A DNA stretch of 51,554 nucleotides, taken from Chloroflexota bacterium (GTDB lineage Bacteria; Chloroflexota; UBA6077; JACCZL01). A program made the translations under genes and the position numbers. Positions 16,002 to 25,256 of the stretch are shown here, one piece after another. The DNA lies in contig JADZEM010000152.1 of the NCBI GenBank assembly GCA_020850535.1, positions 1 through 51,554 of the forward strand, written 5' to 3'. The notes beneath the pieces are model-generated. The model was not told where the DNA came from and did no database searches. It saw only the letters and a list, made by a program, of their open reading frames with translations. Within the stretch, counting starts at the first letter, position 1; each line of letters opens with the position of its first letter.

Positions 16002-16871
16002 CTACGCCTTCGTGGCGGCGCTGGCTGCCGCGATGGCCTCCTGGCGCTCGTCCCATTCGTCCTCGAAGGCTTCGAGGGTGGCGTTCGCGCCGGAACGGTT
16101 CGCGCTCGTCCAGTGGTAGACCAGGATCCAGACTGCCAGCGCCCCCACCGCGAACGACAGGAACTGGGCCTGACTCAGACCGAAGACGAACGGCTGATCC
16201 AGCCGGAAAAACTGCACCCAGAACCGCCCCAGCGAGTACAGCGCGATCATCGCCCAGAAGACCATCCCATGGCGCGGGAGCGCCCGCCGGTGGAGCAGCC
16301 ACGCGCAGACGGCGAAGACCAGCATGTCCCAGATCAGCTCGTAGCCCACGGCCAGGTGGACGGGGATGCCGATCTCGCCGAGAGTCAGCGGGTGCGTGAA
16401 CGTCACCGAGAACGGGAACGCCTGCGCGAGCGCCCCGTGGTGCTCGCCATTGACGATGTCGCCGAGGCGGCCGATGGCCATGCCCAGGATCAGCCCGAGG
16501 CCGCAGATGTCCATCAGCTCGGTCACGGCGAAGCCGCGCCGGCGCGCGTAGATCGCGCCGCCGATCGGGCCGCCGACGATGCTGCCCCAGATCGCCAGGC
16601 CGCCCTCGTTAACGCGCAGGATGGCCAGCGGGTCCGCCGCGTAGTACTCCCAGGCGTCGATCACGTGGAAGAGGCGCGCACCGACGATGCCGCCCACGAC
16701 GCACCAGAGGGCAATCGACATAATGTCGTCTTCGGTGTACCCTCGCTCCACGGCGAAGCGCGTTGCCAGCCAGATCCCGGCCAGCACGCCCACGGCGGTG
16801 AAAAACCCGTGCCACGTAATCATCAGAGGCCCGAGCCTGAGCAGCGTCGGGTCGATGTTGATCTCGATCAT
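16002..16871 (-). CDS. lgt: Prolipoprotein diacylglyceryl transferase
   Basis: It transfers diacylglycerol from phosphatidylglycerol to the lipobox cysteine of prolipoproteins in the cytoplasmic membrane. At 289 residues with about seven hydrophobic helices it has normal family length. The Lgt signature is seen as GMAIGRLGDIVNGEHHG. An early MITWHGFFTAVGVLAGIW and a late YSLGRFWVQFFRLDQP also fit. The start is ATG 16871; the frame open to 17330 is only an antisense shadow of the helicase gene. The C-terminal 35 residues are a hydrophilic, Ala/Glu-rich extension. It is divergent from the helicase gene (77-bp gap). The lipoprotein at 28924 would be a substrate. Confidence 0.94.
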   Translation of the reverse strand: MIEINIDPTLLRLGPLMITWHGFFTAVGVLAGIWLATRFAVERGYTEDDIMSIALWCVVGGIVGARLFHVIDAWEYYAADPLAILRVNEGGLAIWGSIVGGPIGGAIYARRRGFAVTELMDICGLGLILGMAIGRLGDIVNGEHHGALAQAFPFSVTFTHPLTLGEIGIPVHLAVGYELIWDMLVFAVCAWLLHRRALPRHGMVFWAMIALYSLGRFWVQFFRLDQPFVFGLSQAQFLSFAVGALAVWILVYHWTSANRSGANATLEAFEDEWDERQEAIAAASAATKA

Positions 16872-16948
16872 CGGTTCGCGTACCCTCTTGCGACCACGCT
16901 GGCCAATTCGCGTTCGGAGTATAACTCTCACCAGGAGTCGCAACGGCG

Positions 16949-19900
16949 GTGCTGGTCCTTCATGGAGCCTGGGGCGTCGAGCGGAACACAGGCGACGCTG
17001 CGTTCTTGCTCTGGGCCGAAGATGCGGCGCTGACGCCGGACCAGTCGGGCGCATCCGCCTCGGCTGCATCCGATGCTGCCCCGATGCATCCGCTCCAGGC
17101 CGCCACGGCAAGCTTGCGCGCTGCCCTCCAGACGCTCGCGACGCTGACTGGCCGTGCCGGCGAGCCGGTGCGCTCAGGGGCTGCCTCGTGGCTGGTGACC
17201 CTGCCAACGCTGAACGGTCAGCCGCTGCCCTCGCCCGAGGCGGCCGCGGCCGGAGCCGACCTCGCGCTGGCCGTCCGCGCCAGCCAGCCAGCCGTGGCAG
17301 GCGGCGCCGCCGAACTGCCCGTCTCTCCATCGGAGAGAGGGTCAGAGGACGCGCTCACCGCTCCGACCCTCGTCCCCTGGCGCGTGCGGGGGCGGGCCGT
17401 CCCGGCCAGCCAGGCGGTCTGGCTGCTCTCACTGCTGCCCGCCGACGATGGCCCGCTGAACCAGGAGCTTGCGCTCGGATCGGATGCCCGCTACTGGCGC
17501 TCCGTCGCGAAGCTGGCGCTCGAACTCGTGGCCCGCGAGCGCTTCGTGCCCACCCTTGACGCGCGGGCCGGCCTGCGCGCCCGCTGGCGTCCAGTCCTCA
17601 TCGACCCACGGGACGCCAGCCGCTTCGCACTGCTGGCCCGCGCGATGCCGCCGGCCTGCCGCGCCATCGGCGACGCCACCCAGAGCGCCGAGACGGTGCT
17701 GAGTCGAGCGCTCGGCGCGGCCGTCGACGCGCTGGTGGTGGACGGGCTGGCCGCCGCCGAGTTGCACAATGCGCGCGACGTGCCCCGCCCGCCGACCGCC
17801 GCCGACGCCTGGGTCTGGGCGCTCTCGACGGGCAACAGCGCCGTGCCCGAAGGGGGCTATGACCTGGGCTCGTACGGCGAGCGCGTGACCGAGTGGTCCG
17901 CCCCCGTTGGCGGGGTCGGCGTGGCGAGTGCGCTGCGGACCTGCCTCCAGCTTGAGCCGCCGCCGGATGGCTCGGCGGCCACCAGCGACGAGCGCTCCTG
18001 GACGCTGCGCTTCCTGCTCCAGGCCGCCGACGATCCCAGCCTGATCGTCCCGGCCGAGCGCGTCTGGGAAGAGACCGGCGATGTGCTCGGCGTCTTCGGG
18101 CGGCGGCTGGAGCGGCCCCAGGAACGGCTGCTGGCCGATCTGGGGCGGGCGGCGCGCCTCTTTCCACCTATCGAGCTGGGGCTGATCGGCGCGGCTCCAA
18201 GCTCGTGCCATCTGACGACTGTCGAGGCGTACACCTTCCTGCGCGAAGCCGTCCCGATGCTCGAGGAGAGCGGTTTCGGCGTGCTGGTGCCCGGCTGGTG
18301 GACGCCGCGCGGCGCGCGGCGGCTGGGCGTGCGGCTGCGCCTCGGGGCGCGGCAGGCGATGGCCGGGGCGGCCGGCACGGACAGCCACGGCAAGTTCACG
18401 CAGGAGTCGCTGGTCAGTTTCGACTGGAAGCTGGCGATTGGCGACGAAGAGCTGGACGCCCGCGAGCTGAAGCGGCTGGCGAAGCTCAAGATGCCGCTGG
18501 TCCAGGTGCGTGGCCAGTGGGTCGAGATCGACGCGACGAAGGTCGAAGAGGCGATCAAGTACTGGGAGAAGCGGCGGCGCGGCAAGGGCGTCAGCGCCGC
18601 CGAGGCGCTGCGGGTCGCGCTGGCCCCGCCGACCGAGTCGCCGGGCCTGCCGGTGGTGGACGTCACCGCCGAGGGCTGGCTGGCCGACCTGCTGGAGCGG
18701 ATCGGGGAGGGGACGCCCGCCGCCGCGCCGTTCGAGACGCCGGACGGCTTCGAGGGGGAGCTGCGCGAGTACCAGACGCGCGGGGCAGCGTGGCTCAGCT
18801 TTCTGGCTCTGCACGGGCTGGGCGGCTGCCTCGCGGACGACATGGGCCTCGGCAAGACGATCCAGTACATCGCCTTCTTGCTGGCGAACCGCCTCCCGGA
18901 GGATGACCGCCGGCCAGCCCTGCTGGTCTGCCCGACCTCGGTGATCGGCAACTGGCGGCGGGAGCTGCGGCGGTTCGCCCCCGACGTGAAGGTGATGACC
19001 CATCACGGGCCGGACCGACGGCTCGGCAAGCAGCTGCTGGAGGCGATCCACGGCTACGACGTGGTGCTTTCGACCTACTCGCTGCTGGACCGCGACGAGA
19101 CGTCGCTGAAGCCGATCCCCTGGGCCGGCATCGTGCTGGACGAGGCGCAGAACGTCAAGAACCCGGCCACCCGCCGCGCGAAGGCCGTCCGGACGTTCTC
19201 CGGCAGCTACCGTTTCGCCATGACCGGCACGCCCGTCGAGAATCGGCTGTCCGAGCTGTGGGCGATCCTCGACTTCCTGAACCCCGGCTACCTCGGCTCG
19301 CGCGAGGCGTTCCGTCGGTCGTTCGCCGTGCCCATCGAGCGCTGGCGCGACGCCGACCGGGCCGGCGAGCTGCGGAAGCTGGTTCGGCCGTTCGTGCTGC
19401 GGCGCGTCAAGACCGATCCGAACGTGATCCAGGATCTGCCCGACAAGCTGGAGTCACGCGTCTACTGCACGCTGACCCGCGAGCAGGCCAGCCTCTACCA
19501 GGCCGTCGTGGACGAGATGCTGCGCGAGATCGACGCCGCCGAGGGGATCGAGCGGCGCGGGCGGGTGCTGGCGGCGCTGCTGCGGCTCAAGCAGGTCTGC
19601 AACCATCCCGCTAGCTTCCTGGGCGAGGGGGATCGCCGGCCGCTCGGCGGACGCTCGGGCAAACTGGCGCGCCTCGAAGAGATGCTCGAAGAGGTCATCG
19701 AGGAGGGCGAGGCCGCCCTGGTCTTCACCCAGTTCGCCGAGTTCGGCGTGCGCCTCCGCGAGTACCTTCAGGGTCGGCTCGGCCGCGAGGTCATGTTCCT
19801 GCACGGTGGCACACCGGTCCGCTCTCGCGATGCGATGGTGCAGCGCTTCCAGCAGGAAGGTGGCCCGCCGATCTTCCTGCTCTCGCTGAAGGCCGGCGGC

Positions 19901-20197
19901 ATCGGGCTGAACCTGACGCGCGCCACGCACGTCTTCCACTTCGACCGCTGGTGGAACCCGGCCGTCGAGGATCAGGCGACCGACCGGGCGTTCCGGATCG
20001 GACAGCTGCGGAACGTTCAGGTGCACAAGTACATCTGCGCCGGTACCCTTGAAGAGAGGATCGACGCGCTGATCGAGAGCAAGCAAGAGCTGGCCGAGCA
20101 GGTGGTGGGCGCGGGCGAGACCTGGCTGACGGAGCTGTCCAGCACGGAATTGCGCGAATTGCTGACACTGCGGGCCGAGGCGGTTCTGGACGAATGA
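16949..20197 (+). CDS. SNF2-family DNA helicase/translocase
   Basis: 1082 residues. The N-terminal half (1-600) has the HGAW opening common to bacterial SNF2 proteins and a middle domain of unknown role. The ATPase then begins: Walker A DDMGLGKTIQ (about 630-639), VVLSTYSLLDRDE, Walker B DEAQNVKNP (about 731), MTGTPVENRLSELW, and the second RecA fold with FLHGGTPVRSRDAMVQRF and QATDRAFRIGQ (about 1008-1018). All helicase motifs look intact. It should move along double-stranded DNA using ATP and remodel protein-DNA complexes. The gene starts with GTG after AGGAG and ends 12 bp before the SWIM-finger gene, its usual partner. Confidence 0.95.
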   Translation: MLVLHGAWGVERNTGDAAFLLWAEDAALTPDQSGASASAASDAAPMHPLQAATASLRAALQTLATLTGRAGEPVRSGAASWLVTLPTLNGQPLPSPEAAAAGADLALAVRASQPAVAGGAAELPVSPSERGSEDALTAPTLVPWRVRGRAVPASQAVWLLSLLPADDGPLNQELALGSDARYWRSVAKLALELVARERFVPTLDARAGLRARWRPVLIDPRDASRFALLARAMPPACRAIGDATQSAETVLSRALGAAVDALVVDGLAAAELHNARDVPRPPTAADAWVWALSTGNSAVPEGGYDLGSYGERVTEWSAPVGGVGVASALRTCLQLEPPPDGSAATSDERSWTLRFLLQAADDPSLIVPAERVWEETGDVLGVFGRRLERPQERLLADLGRAARLFPPIELGLIGAAPSSCHLTTVEAYTFLREAVPMLEESGFGVLVPGWWTPRGARRLGVRLRLGARQAMAGAAGTDSHGKFTQESLVSFDWKLAIGDEELDARELKRLAKLKMPLVQVRGQWVEIDATKVEEAIKYWEKRRRGKGVSAAEALRVALAPPTESPGLPVVDVTAEGWLADLLERIGEGTPAAAPFETPDGFEGELREYQTRGAAWLSFLALHGLGGCLADDMGLGKTIQYIAFLLANRLPEDDRRPALLVCPTSVIGNWRRELRRFAPDVKVMTHHGPDRRLGKQLLEAIHGYDVVLSTYSLLDRDETSLKPIPWAGIVLDEAQNVKNPATRRAKAVRTFSGSYRFAMTGTPVENRLSELWAILDFLNPGYLGSREAFRRSFAVPIERWRDADRAGELRKLVRPFVLRRVKTDPNVIQDLPDKLESRVYCTLTREQASLYQAVVDEMLREIDAAEGIERRGRVLAALLRLKQVCNHPASFLGEGDRRPLGGRSGKLARLEEMLEEVIEEGEAALVFTQFAEFGVRLREYLQGRLGREVMFLHGGTPVRSRDAMVQRFQQEGGPPIFLLSLKAGGIGLNLTRATHVFHFDRWWNPAVEDQATDRAFRIGQLRNVQVHKYICAGTLEERIDALIESKQELAEQVVGAGETWLTELSSTELRELLTLRAEAVLDE

Positions 20198-20209
20198 ACG
20201 AGGAACGGT

Positions 20210-21283
20210 ATGGCGCGCGGGCCTGAGCTTGCGACCAGCTGGTGGGCGCGTCGCTGGATGGCGGCGCTCGACGGCTTCGGCTGGACTGGCCGCCTGAGTC
20301 GTGGGCGGTCGTACGCGCGCAACGGCCGGGTGGTGGACGTCGAGATCACACCGGGCACGGTCAAGGCGCGCGTCCAGGGCTCCGAGCGCCAGCCGTACCG
20401 GATCGAGATGACCCTCGAACGCTTCCCCGACGCCGTCTGGGACCGAGTCATCGGGGCGCTGGCGCGGCAGGCGCTCTACACCGCCAAGCTGCTGGCCGGC
20501 GAGTTGCCGGCCGAGGTCGTGCAGCTGTGCGACACGGCCGAAGCGCCCCTCTTTCCGTCCCACCCGAACGACATCACCATGAAGTGCAGCTGCCCGGACT
20601 GGGCCGTCCCCTGCAAGCATGTCGCAGCCGTCCACTACGCGCTCGCCGCCGAGCTGGACCGCGACCCGTTCCTGCTGTTTCGCCTGCGCGGTCGGACCCG
20701 CGAAGAGCTGACGGCGTCCTTGCGCGCACGCCGGGGCAGCTTCGGCTCGGCTGGGGCTGCGCGGATGGCCGCTGAGAGCGCTGCCGCCGCCGCTGCCGCC
20801 GAGCAGGAGGCCGCCGCCAGCGAGCCGCTGGCCATCGAGCGGTTCTGGACCATCGGCGCGGAGCTGGACACCCTCCACTTCGAGATCCGAGGTCCGGACG
20901 TGCCCGGCGCGGTCCTGCGGCTGCTCGGGCGACCGCCGGGCTGGGGCGGCCAGGAGGAGCTGCAGGCGACGCTCCACGACCTCTACCGGGTGGCCTCGGC
21001 CAGCGTGCGCGACGCCGCCCTGGCCGATCTGGACGCGCCCGCCGACGAGCAAGACGAGGACGCGCTGGCTGAGGCGCCGCTGGCCGGCGAAGGTGACGCC
21101 GACAATGCGGCAGGGGGCGCGGCGGCCAGCGACGCCGAGACCCGTCAGGCCACGGCTCTGGCGCGAGACGCCCTGGCGCGTGATGCCCTGGCGCGTGATG
21201 CCCTGGCCGCTGGCGAGGCCGGACTCACCGACGCGGTCGCCGACGTGCCCGACGACCTTGCCTCAGATCCTCGTGCGAGCTGA
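20210..21283 (+). CDS. SWIM zinc-finger protein, partner of the SNF2 helicase
   Basis: 357 residues. The SWIM motif CSCPDWAVPCKHVAAVHY (C-x-C...C-x-H, about 126-137) should bind one zinc and DNA or protein. The N-terminal SWWARRWMAALDGFGW and RGRSYARNGRVVDVEITPG segments are typical of proteins encoded next to bacterial SNF2 ATPases. The C-terminal third is acidic and low-complexity. It includes a short tandem ALARD repeat coded by 15-bp units near 21157-21205. ATG 20210 lies 12 bp after the helicase stop. The pair probably works as one complex in DNA repair or remodelling; this is inferred from gene pairing. Confidence 0.9.
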   Translation: MARGPELATSWWARRWMAALDGFGWTGRLSRGRSYARNGRVVDVEITPGTVKARVQGSERQPYRIEMTLERFPDAVWDRVIGALARQALYTAKLLAGELPAEVVQLCDTAEAPLFPSHPNDITMKCSCPDWAVPCKHVAAVHYALAAELDRDPFLLFRLRGRTREELTASLRARRGSFGSAGAARMAAESAAAAAAAEQEAAASEPLAIERFWTIGAELDTLHFEIRGPDVPGAVLRLLGRPPGWGGQEELQATLHDLYRVASASVRDAALADLDAPADEQDEDALAEAPLAGEGDADNAAGGAAASDAETRQATALARDALARDALARDALAAGEAGLTDAVADVPDDLASDPRAS

Positions 21284-21331
21284 CCCGCGGTTGACAGGCG
21301 GCGCTCGCAGCCGGTACCACCCGCGTCGATC

Positions 21332-23149
21332 ATGACCGCCCTCGTAGATCGGCCGCCGTCAACCGTGCCCGCATCGGGTGGCGTTGCGCGCGCCCGGGGC
21401 GGCTGGCGGCTCGACCTCCTGCTCGCTGCCGGCCTCGCCGTGCTGGCGCTGGTGGTCCGCTGGCCGTATCTCTGGACCATTCCCCGTTTCACGGATGAGA
21501 CGCTGGAGGTGCTTCACAGCCTCGCCATCGTCCGCGACGGCGCGCGCCCGCTCACCAACTACGACAGCTACTACGGGGCGCTCTACAACTACCTGGTCGC
21601 GCTCGGGCTGGCTGTGTCAGGGCAGAGTCCGTTGGCCCCGCGGGTCGTGGTGCTGGCCGCCGCCATCCTGACCGTCGTGGCGACCTACTTCCTGGGCGTC
21701 GAGGTGGGGAAGCGGCTCCCGAGACTGCCGCTGGTCGGGGACGCGGCGGCCGGTACGGTCGGGCCGAGGATCGTGGGGCTGTTGGCGGCGGCGCTGCTCG
21801 CCACGAACGGCCCACACGTGGTGGTGAACAGCCACATCGCGTGGTCGAACTGCCTGACGCCGCTGCTGACGACGCTGGCGTTCTGGCTGTTGCTCAGAAC
21901 CCTTGCCCCAGTGTCCGAAAGCGCCCTCACCCCCCAGCCCCCTCCGATGAGGGCCCTCACCCCCCAGCCCCCTCTCCCTGTGCGCGGGAGAGGGGGAGCC
22001 ATCTCCCCCTCTCCCGCGCACAGGGAGAGGGGGCTGGGGGGTGAGGGCCTCGATCTACCCCTCGCCGGACTCGTGCTCGGGCTGGCGCTCCAGACGCACC
22101 CGCTGGTCGCCGCGCTGCTGCCGGGCGTCGCGCTCGCCATTCTCCTGCGCGACTGGCGCATCCTCCGCACGCCCTGGCCCTATCTCGCGGCCGGCCTGTT
22201 CCTGGTCGGGTACGCCAACGTGATCCTCTACAACGCCCAGCAGGGGTTCGAGTCGTTGACGAGTGCCCAGCGGATGCGCTCCGAGTACGCCCAGGATCAG
22301 GCGTCGGCCAGCGGCTACGGCCCGACCGCCGCCTCGATGCTTCTGCTGCTCGGGCGGGTGGTCGGCGGGGCCGTCGATCAGCGCGAGGGCGCCGCCGCCT
22401 ACCTGGCTGATCCCTCTGTCCTGCTGGTCGGCGGGCTGGCCCTGCTCGGCGTCGGGCTGCTGGCGGCGCGGCGCGATCTGCTGCCGCTGCTGGCCTGCGG
22501 CGGCTTCCTGCTGATCCTGCCCGCCGCCAACCCGAAGTTCCAGACGCTGTTGACCAGCCGCTACCTGATGCCGATCGCGCCGCTGCTGTTCGCCTGCGCG
22601 GCCCTGGGGCTGGTCTGGCTCACGACGGTGATCCTGCGACGCTGGCCCTCCACGCGCCGCCGACCGTTGCTGGCGGCCTTGCTGATCGGGCTGCTGCTGG
22701 CGGCGCTGCCACTGGCCTCGCTGGACCGCTACTACGAGCGCGCCCTGGAGCGTACCGACACCAACGACCGCGTCCTGAAGCTGACCGCCGAGATCGAGGC
22801 GGCCCGCAGCCCGGGCGAGACGGTCCTGGTGGACGACAGCATCGGGTCGGAGCTGCCCGACACCGGGGTCACCGAGCTTCGCGGCCTGGAGCATCTGCTC
22901 GTGTTCAAGCGTGTGCCGTACCGAACGATCCGTCCGAGCGTCGGGCGGCTCCAGGACGCCCTGGACAGTCGGGATGGGCGGGATGGGCGGGATGGGCGGG
23001 ATGGCGGGCCGAGTGTGCTGGCGATCCTGAACGCCCGCGATGCCCAGACGGCCGGCGGTCGGCTGAAGGTCGAGTCGCTGGACCCGCGCCCGGCCGTCGA
23101 GAGTGGCCGCATGTTCGACTTCCGCCTGTACCGGCTGAGCCGCGGTTGA
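21332..23149 (+). CDS. GT-C-type membrane glycosyltransferase with in-frame palindromic insert
   Basis: 605 residues with about a dozen hydrophobic helices. PRFTDETLEV (acidic residue after helix 1) and a Tyr-rich loop, NYDSYYGALYNYLV, mark it as a GT39-like lipid-linked sugar transferase or related protein. Residues 192-240 (PVSESALTPQPP to RGLGGEGLD) are the translation of a repeat element; they break the spacing between two helices without shifting the frame. Near the end, four DGR/DGG repeats (22971-23006) come from 9-bp GGGATGGGC units. It starts with ATG 21332. The helicase/SWIM pair lies upstream and murJ downstream, so a cell-envelope role is plausible. Confidence 0.8.
   Translation: MTALVDRPPSTVPASGGVARARGGWRLDLLLAAGLAVLALVVRWPYLWTIPRFTDETLEVLHSLAIVRDGARPLTNYDSYYGALYNYLVALGLAVSGQSPLAPRVVVLAAAILTVVATYFLGVEVGKRLPRLPLVGDAAAGTVGPRIVGLLAAALLATNGPHVVVNSHIAWSNCLTPLLTTLAFWLLLRTLAPVSESALTPQPPPMRALTPQPPLPVRGRGGAISPSPAHRERGLGGEGLDLPLAGLVLGLALQTHPLVAALLPGVALAILLRDWRILRTPWPYLAAGLFLVGYANVILYNAQQGFESLTSAQRMRSEYAQDQASASGYGPTAASMLLLLGRVVGGAVDQREGAAAYLADPSVLLVGGLALLGVGLLAARRDLLPLLACGGFLLILPAANPKFQTLLTSRYLMPIAPLLFACAALGLVWLTTVILRRWPSTRRRPLLAALLIGLLLAALPLASLDRYYERALERTDTNDRVLKLTAEIEAARSPGETVLVDDSIGSELPDTGVTELRGLEHLLVFKRVPYRTIRPSVGRLQDALDSRDGRDGRDGRDGGPSVLAILNARDAQTAGGRLKVESLDPRPAVESGRMFDFRLYRLSRG
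21952..22049. repeat. 98-bp perfect palindrome inside a coding sequence
   Basis: 47-bp arms (21952-21998 and 22003-22049) are exact reverse complements around CCAT. They contain CTCACCCCCCAGCCCC and GTGCGCGGGAGAGGG. A further half copy lies just upstream at about 21924-21946. Related elements are at 41698-41742 and 46182-46290. Confidence 0.9.
22971..23006 (+). repeat. 9-bp tandem repeat (GGGATGGGC, four units)
   Basis: Four consecutive units code for DGR repeats at the C-terminal part of the 605-aa membrane protein. The last unit ends GGGATGGCG. Confidence 0.8.
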
Positions 23150-23162
23150 GCGGCTTCAAGAA

Positions 23163-23206
23163 CACCCCCCACCCCCCGCCCCGCTGCGGGGCGGGGGGTG
23201 GGGGGC
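23163..23206. repeat. G/C palindrome between the GT-C and murJ genes
   Basis: CACCCCCCACCCCCCGCCCCG and its near-exact complement face each other over a CTG loop, right after the GT-C stop and 31 bp before the murJ start. There is no T-run, so it is not a classic terminator, but in RNA it would form a very stable hairpin. Confidence 0.8.
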
Positions 23207-23236
23207 GGTCACCTCACCGAGGGCTGGAGGAACCTC

Positions 23237-24814
23237 GTGCGTAGCGTCGCCATCGCGGCGGCGGTGATCGCCCTGGGGAACATCGTCAGTCGGCTGCTGG
23301 GGCTGGCCCGCGAGCAGGTCATGGCGGCCCTGTTCGGGGCGACGGCCGCCACCGACGCCTTTGTCGCCGCCTCGGCCGTCCCGATGATCGTCTACGACCT
23401 GCTGGTCGGCGGGGCGATCAGCGCAGCGCTGGTGCCCGTCTTCGTGGACGCCGCCGAGGACGAGGAGCGTTTGTGGCGGCTTCTGAGCACCGTCCTGACC
23501 CTGGTGGCGCTGGTGCTGCTGGGCGTGGCGCTGGTGCTCGGGCTGGCCGCGCCGCTGGTGGTGGACGTGCTGGCGAGCGGCTTCTCGGCCGAGACGCGCG
23601 CGGCGGCCGTCCCGATGGTTCGCCTGATGCTGGTGGCGGTCATCCTCCAGGGGATCGCCGGCGTGCTGACGGGCGTGCTGTACGCGCGTCGCCGGGTGAC
23701 GCTGCCGGCCTTCGCCGTGGCCGTCTACAACGGCGGCGTGATCCTCGGCGCGCTGCTCCTGCACGAGGTGTTGGACGTCTACGCGCTGGTGCTGGGCGTG
23801 GTGCTGGGGGCGCTCGGGCAGGTGCTGCTGCAACTGCCGGGATTGGGCCGACTGCGCTACCGCCCAGCGTTGGAACTGGACCGACCCGAGGTCCGCGCGA
23901 TCCTCAAGCTGTACGGCCCGGTGGCGGCCGGGATGATCGTGACCATCGCCGGGATCGTCATCGACCGCAACCTCGCGTCCGGGCTGGCCGAGGGCAGCCT
24001 GTCGGTGATGAACTATGCGACGCGGCTGATCCAGTTCCCGCTCGGGCTGGTGGCGACGGCGACCTCGTTCGCGGTGCTGCCGCTGCTCTCGAAGCACGCG
24101 AGCGCGCTGGCGGCGGCCGTGGCCGTCGGGCGCGCGGACGACGAGGCGGCCGGCGGCTACCGCGAGACGCTCCGCTTCGGCGCGCGGATCGTGCTGCTGT
24201 TGATGCTGCCGGCGACGGTCGGGCTGATCGTGCTGCGCGAGCCGCTGGTGCAGCTGCTGTTCGAACGGGGTCGCTTCGGCGAGATCGAGACGGCGCGGAC
24301 GGCGCTGGTCTTCCTGGCGTACGCGCCCCAGTTGCCGCTGACGGCGCTCGACCAGTTGCTGATCGTGGCGTTCTACGCGCGCAAAGACACGCGGACGCCG
24401 GTGCTGGTGGGCGTGGCGACGGTGCTGCTCTATCTGGTCTCCGCGCTGGCATTGATCGGGCCGCTGGACGTGGCCGGGCTGGCGCTGGCCAACGCGATCC
24501 AGAACAGCGCGCATGGCGTGATCCTGCTGCTGATCCTGGAGCGCTCGGGGGCGGGCCTGCTGGACGGCCCATTCGTGTTGTGGACGGTCCGGGTGCTGGT
24601 GGCGTCGGTCGGCGTGGGCGTCGTGGTCTGGCTGGCCGAGGCGGCGCTGCTGCCGGGCGTCCACGGGACGTTGATGCTGGGCGGGCTGCTGCTCGGGCTG
24701 GCGGGCGTGGCGGGGGTGGTCTACCTCGTCCTGCTCGAGCTGCTGGGCGTCCGCGACGGCCGGCTGGTGCTGCAGATCGTCCGGGAGCGGGCTGGCCGAG
24801 GCCGCGGGGCGTGA
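23237..24814 (+). CDS. murJ: Lipid II flippase MurJ (MviN)
   Basis: 525 residues, nearly all in about 14 hydrophobic helices. The opening GNIVSRLLGLAREQVMAALFGATAATDAFVAA and the later NYATRLIQFPLGLVATATSFAVLPLLSKHA are hallmark MurJ segments. The family moves lipid II across the cytoplasmic membrane for peptidoglycan synthesis. GTG 23237 is chosen over GTG 23198 because GGAGG lies 6 nt upstream, and because the longer start would translate the palindrome at 23163-23206. Two MITE-like copies follow directly. Confidence 0.93.
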   Translation: MRSVAIAAAVIALGNIVSRLLGLAREQVMAALFGATAATDAFVAASAVPMIVYDLLVGGAISAALVPVFVDAAEDEERLWRLLSTVLTLVALVLLGVALVLGLAAPLVVDVLASGFSAETRAAAVPMVRLMLVAVILQGIAGVLTGVLYARRRVTLPAFAVAVYNGGVILGALLLHEVLDVYALVLGVVLGALGQVLLQLPGLGRLRYRPALELDRPEVRAILKLYGPVAAGMIVTIAGIVIDRNLASGLAEGSLSVMNYATRLIQFPLGLVATATSFAVLPLLSKHASALAAAVAVGRADDEAAGGYRETLRFGARIVLLLMLPATVGLIVLREPLVQLLFERGRFGEIETARTALVFLAYAPQLPLTALDQLLIVAFYARKDTRTPVLVGVATVLLYLVSALALIGPLDVAGLALANAIQNSAHGVILLLILERSGAGLLDGPFVLWTVRVLVASVGVGVVVWLAEAALLPGVHGTLMLGGLLLGLAGVAGVVYLVLLELLGVRDGRLVLQIVRERAGRGRGA

Positions 24815-24830
24815 ACGTCGCCAGACGGCA

Positions 24831-24997
24831 GTCGGGGACTGAAGTCCCCGCCTACACGCATTCAGTCGCTGCGCGACGGCCGTCGGGAACGGCAGGGACT
24901 GGTGAGACCGTTGTGTCGCGAAGCGACTGCAGGATGGTAGGCGGGGCTTTCAAGCCCCGACGAAGCTGCACGATGTGCGCAACACACGATTGCCCTG
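24831..24997. repeat. MITE-like element copy (left end truncated)
   Basis: Its core is nearly identical to 25008-25224: GTCGGGGACTGAAGTCCCCG, a CAGTCGCTGCGCGACGGCCG block, then a mirrored CGGGGCTTTCAAGCCCCGAC. The right end (ACGATTGCCCTG) is kept and the left terminal repeat is missing. Confidence 0.85.
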
Positions 24998-25007
24998 CCC
25001 CCTCGCT

Positions 25008-25224
25008 CAGGGTGATTGCATGTTCATTGGTGTCCCCGAAGCATCATGGAACGGGCGGTCGGGGACTGAAGTCCCCGCCTACACGCATTCAGTCGCTGCG
25101 CGACGGCCGTCGGGAACGGCAGGGACTGGTGAGACCGTTGCGTCGCGAAGCGACTGCAGGATGGTAGGCGGGGCTTTCAAGCCCCGACGAAGCTGCACGA
25201 TGCGCCCAACGTGCAATCGCCCTG
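25008..25224. repeat. 217-bp MITE-like element, full copy
   Basis: The left end is CAGGGTGATTGCATG and the right end is CGTGCAATCGCCCTG. The inside forms a long imperfect hairpin between the two CCCCG blocks and the CAGTCGC/GCGACTG pair. It has the same length as 51125-51341. No transposase is encoded. Confidence 0.85.
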
Positions 25225-25256
25225 GCCGGTACGGCGGGCAGGGACGGGGGATGAAC

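Noticed and set aside
16872-17330. Long N-terminal extension of lgt
   Set aside because: It is the antisense of the SNF2 gene; Lgt proteins begin at the MIEINIDPTLL segment and the family length fits without it.
23163-23206. Terminator between the GT-C and murJ genes
   Set aside because: The hairpin is strong but has no T-run on either strand; it is better described as a repeat palindrome.
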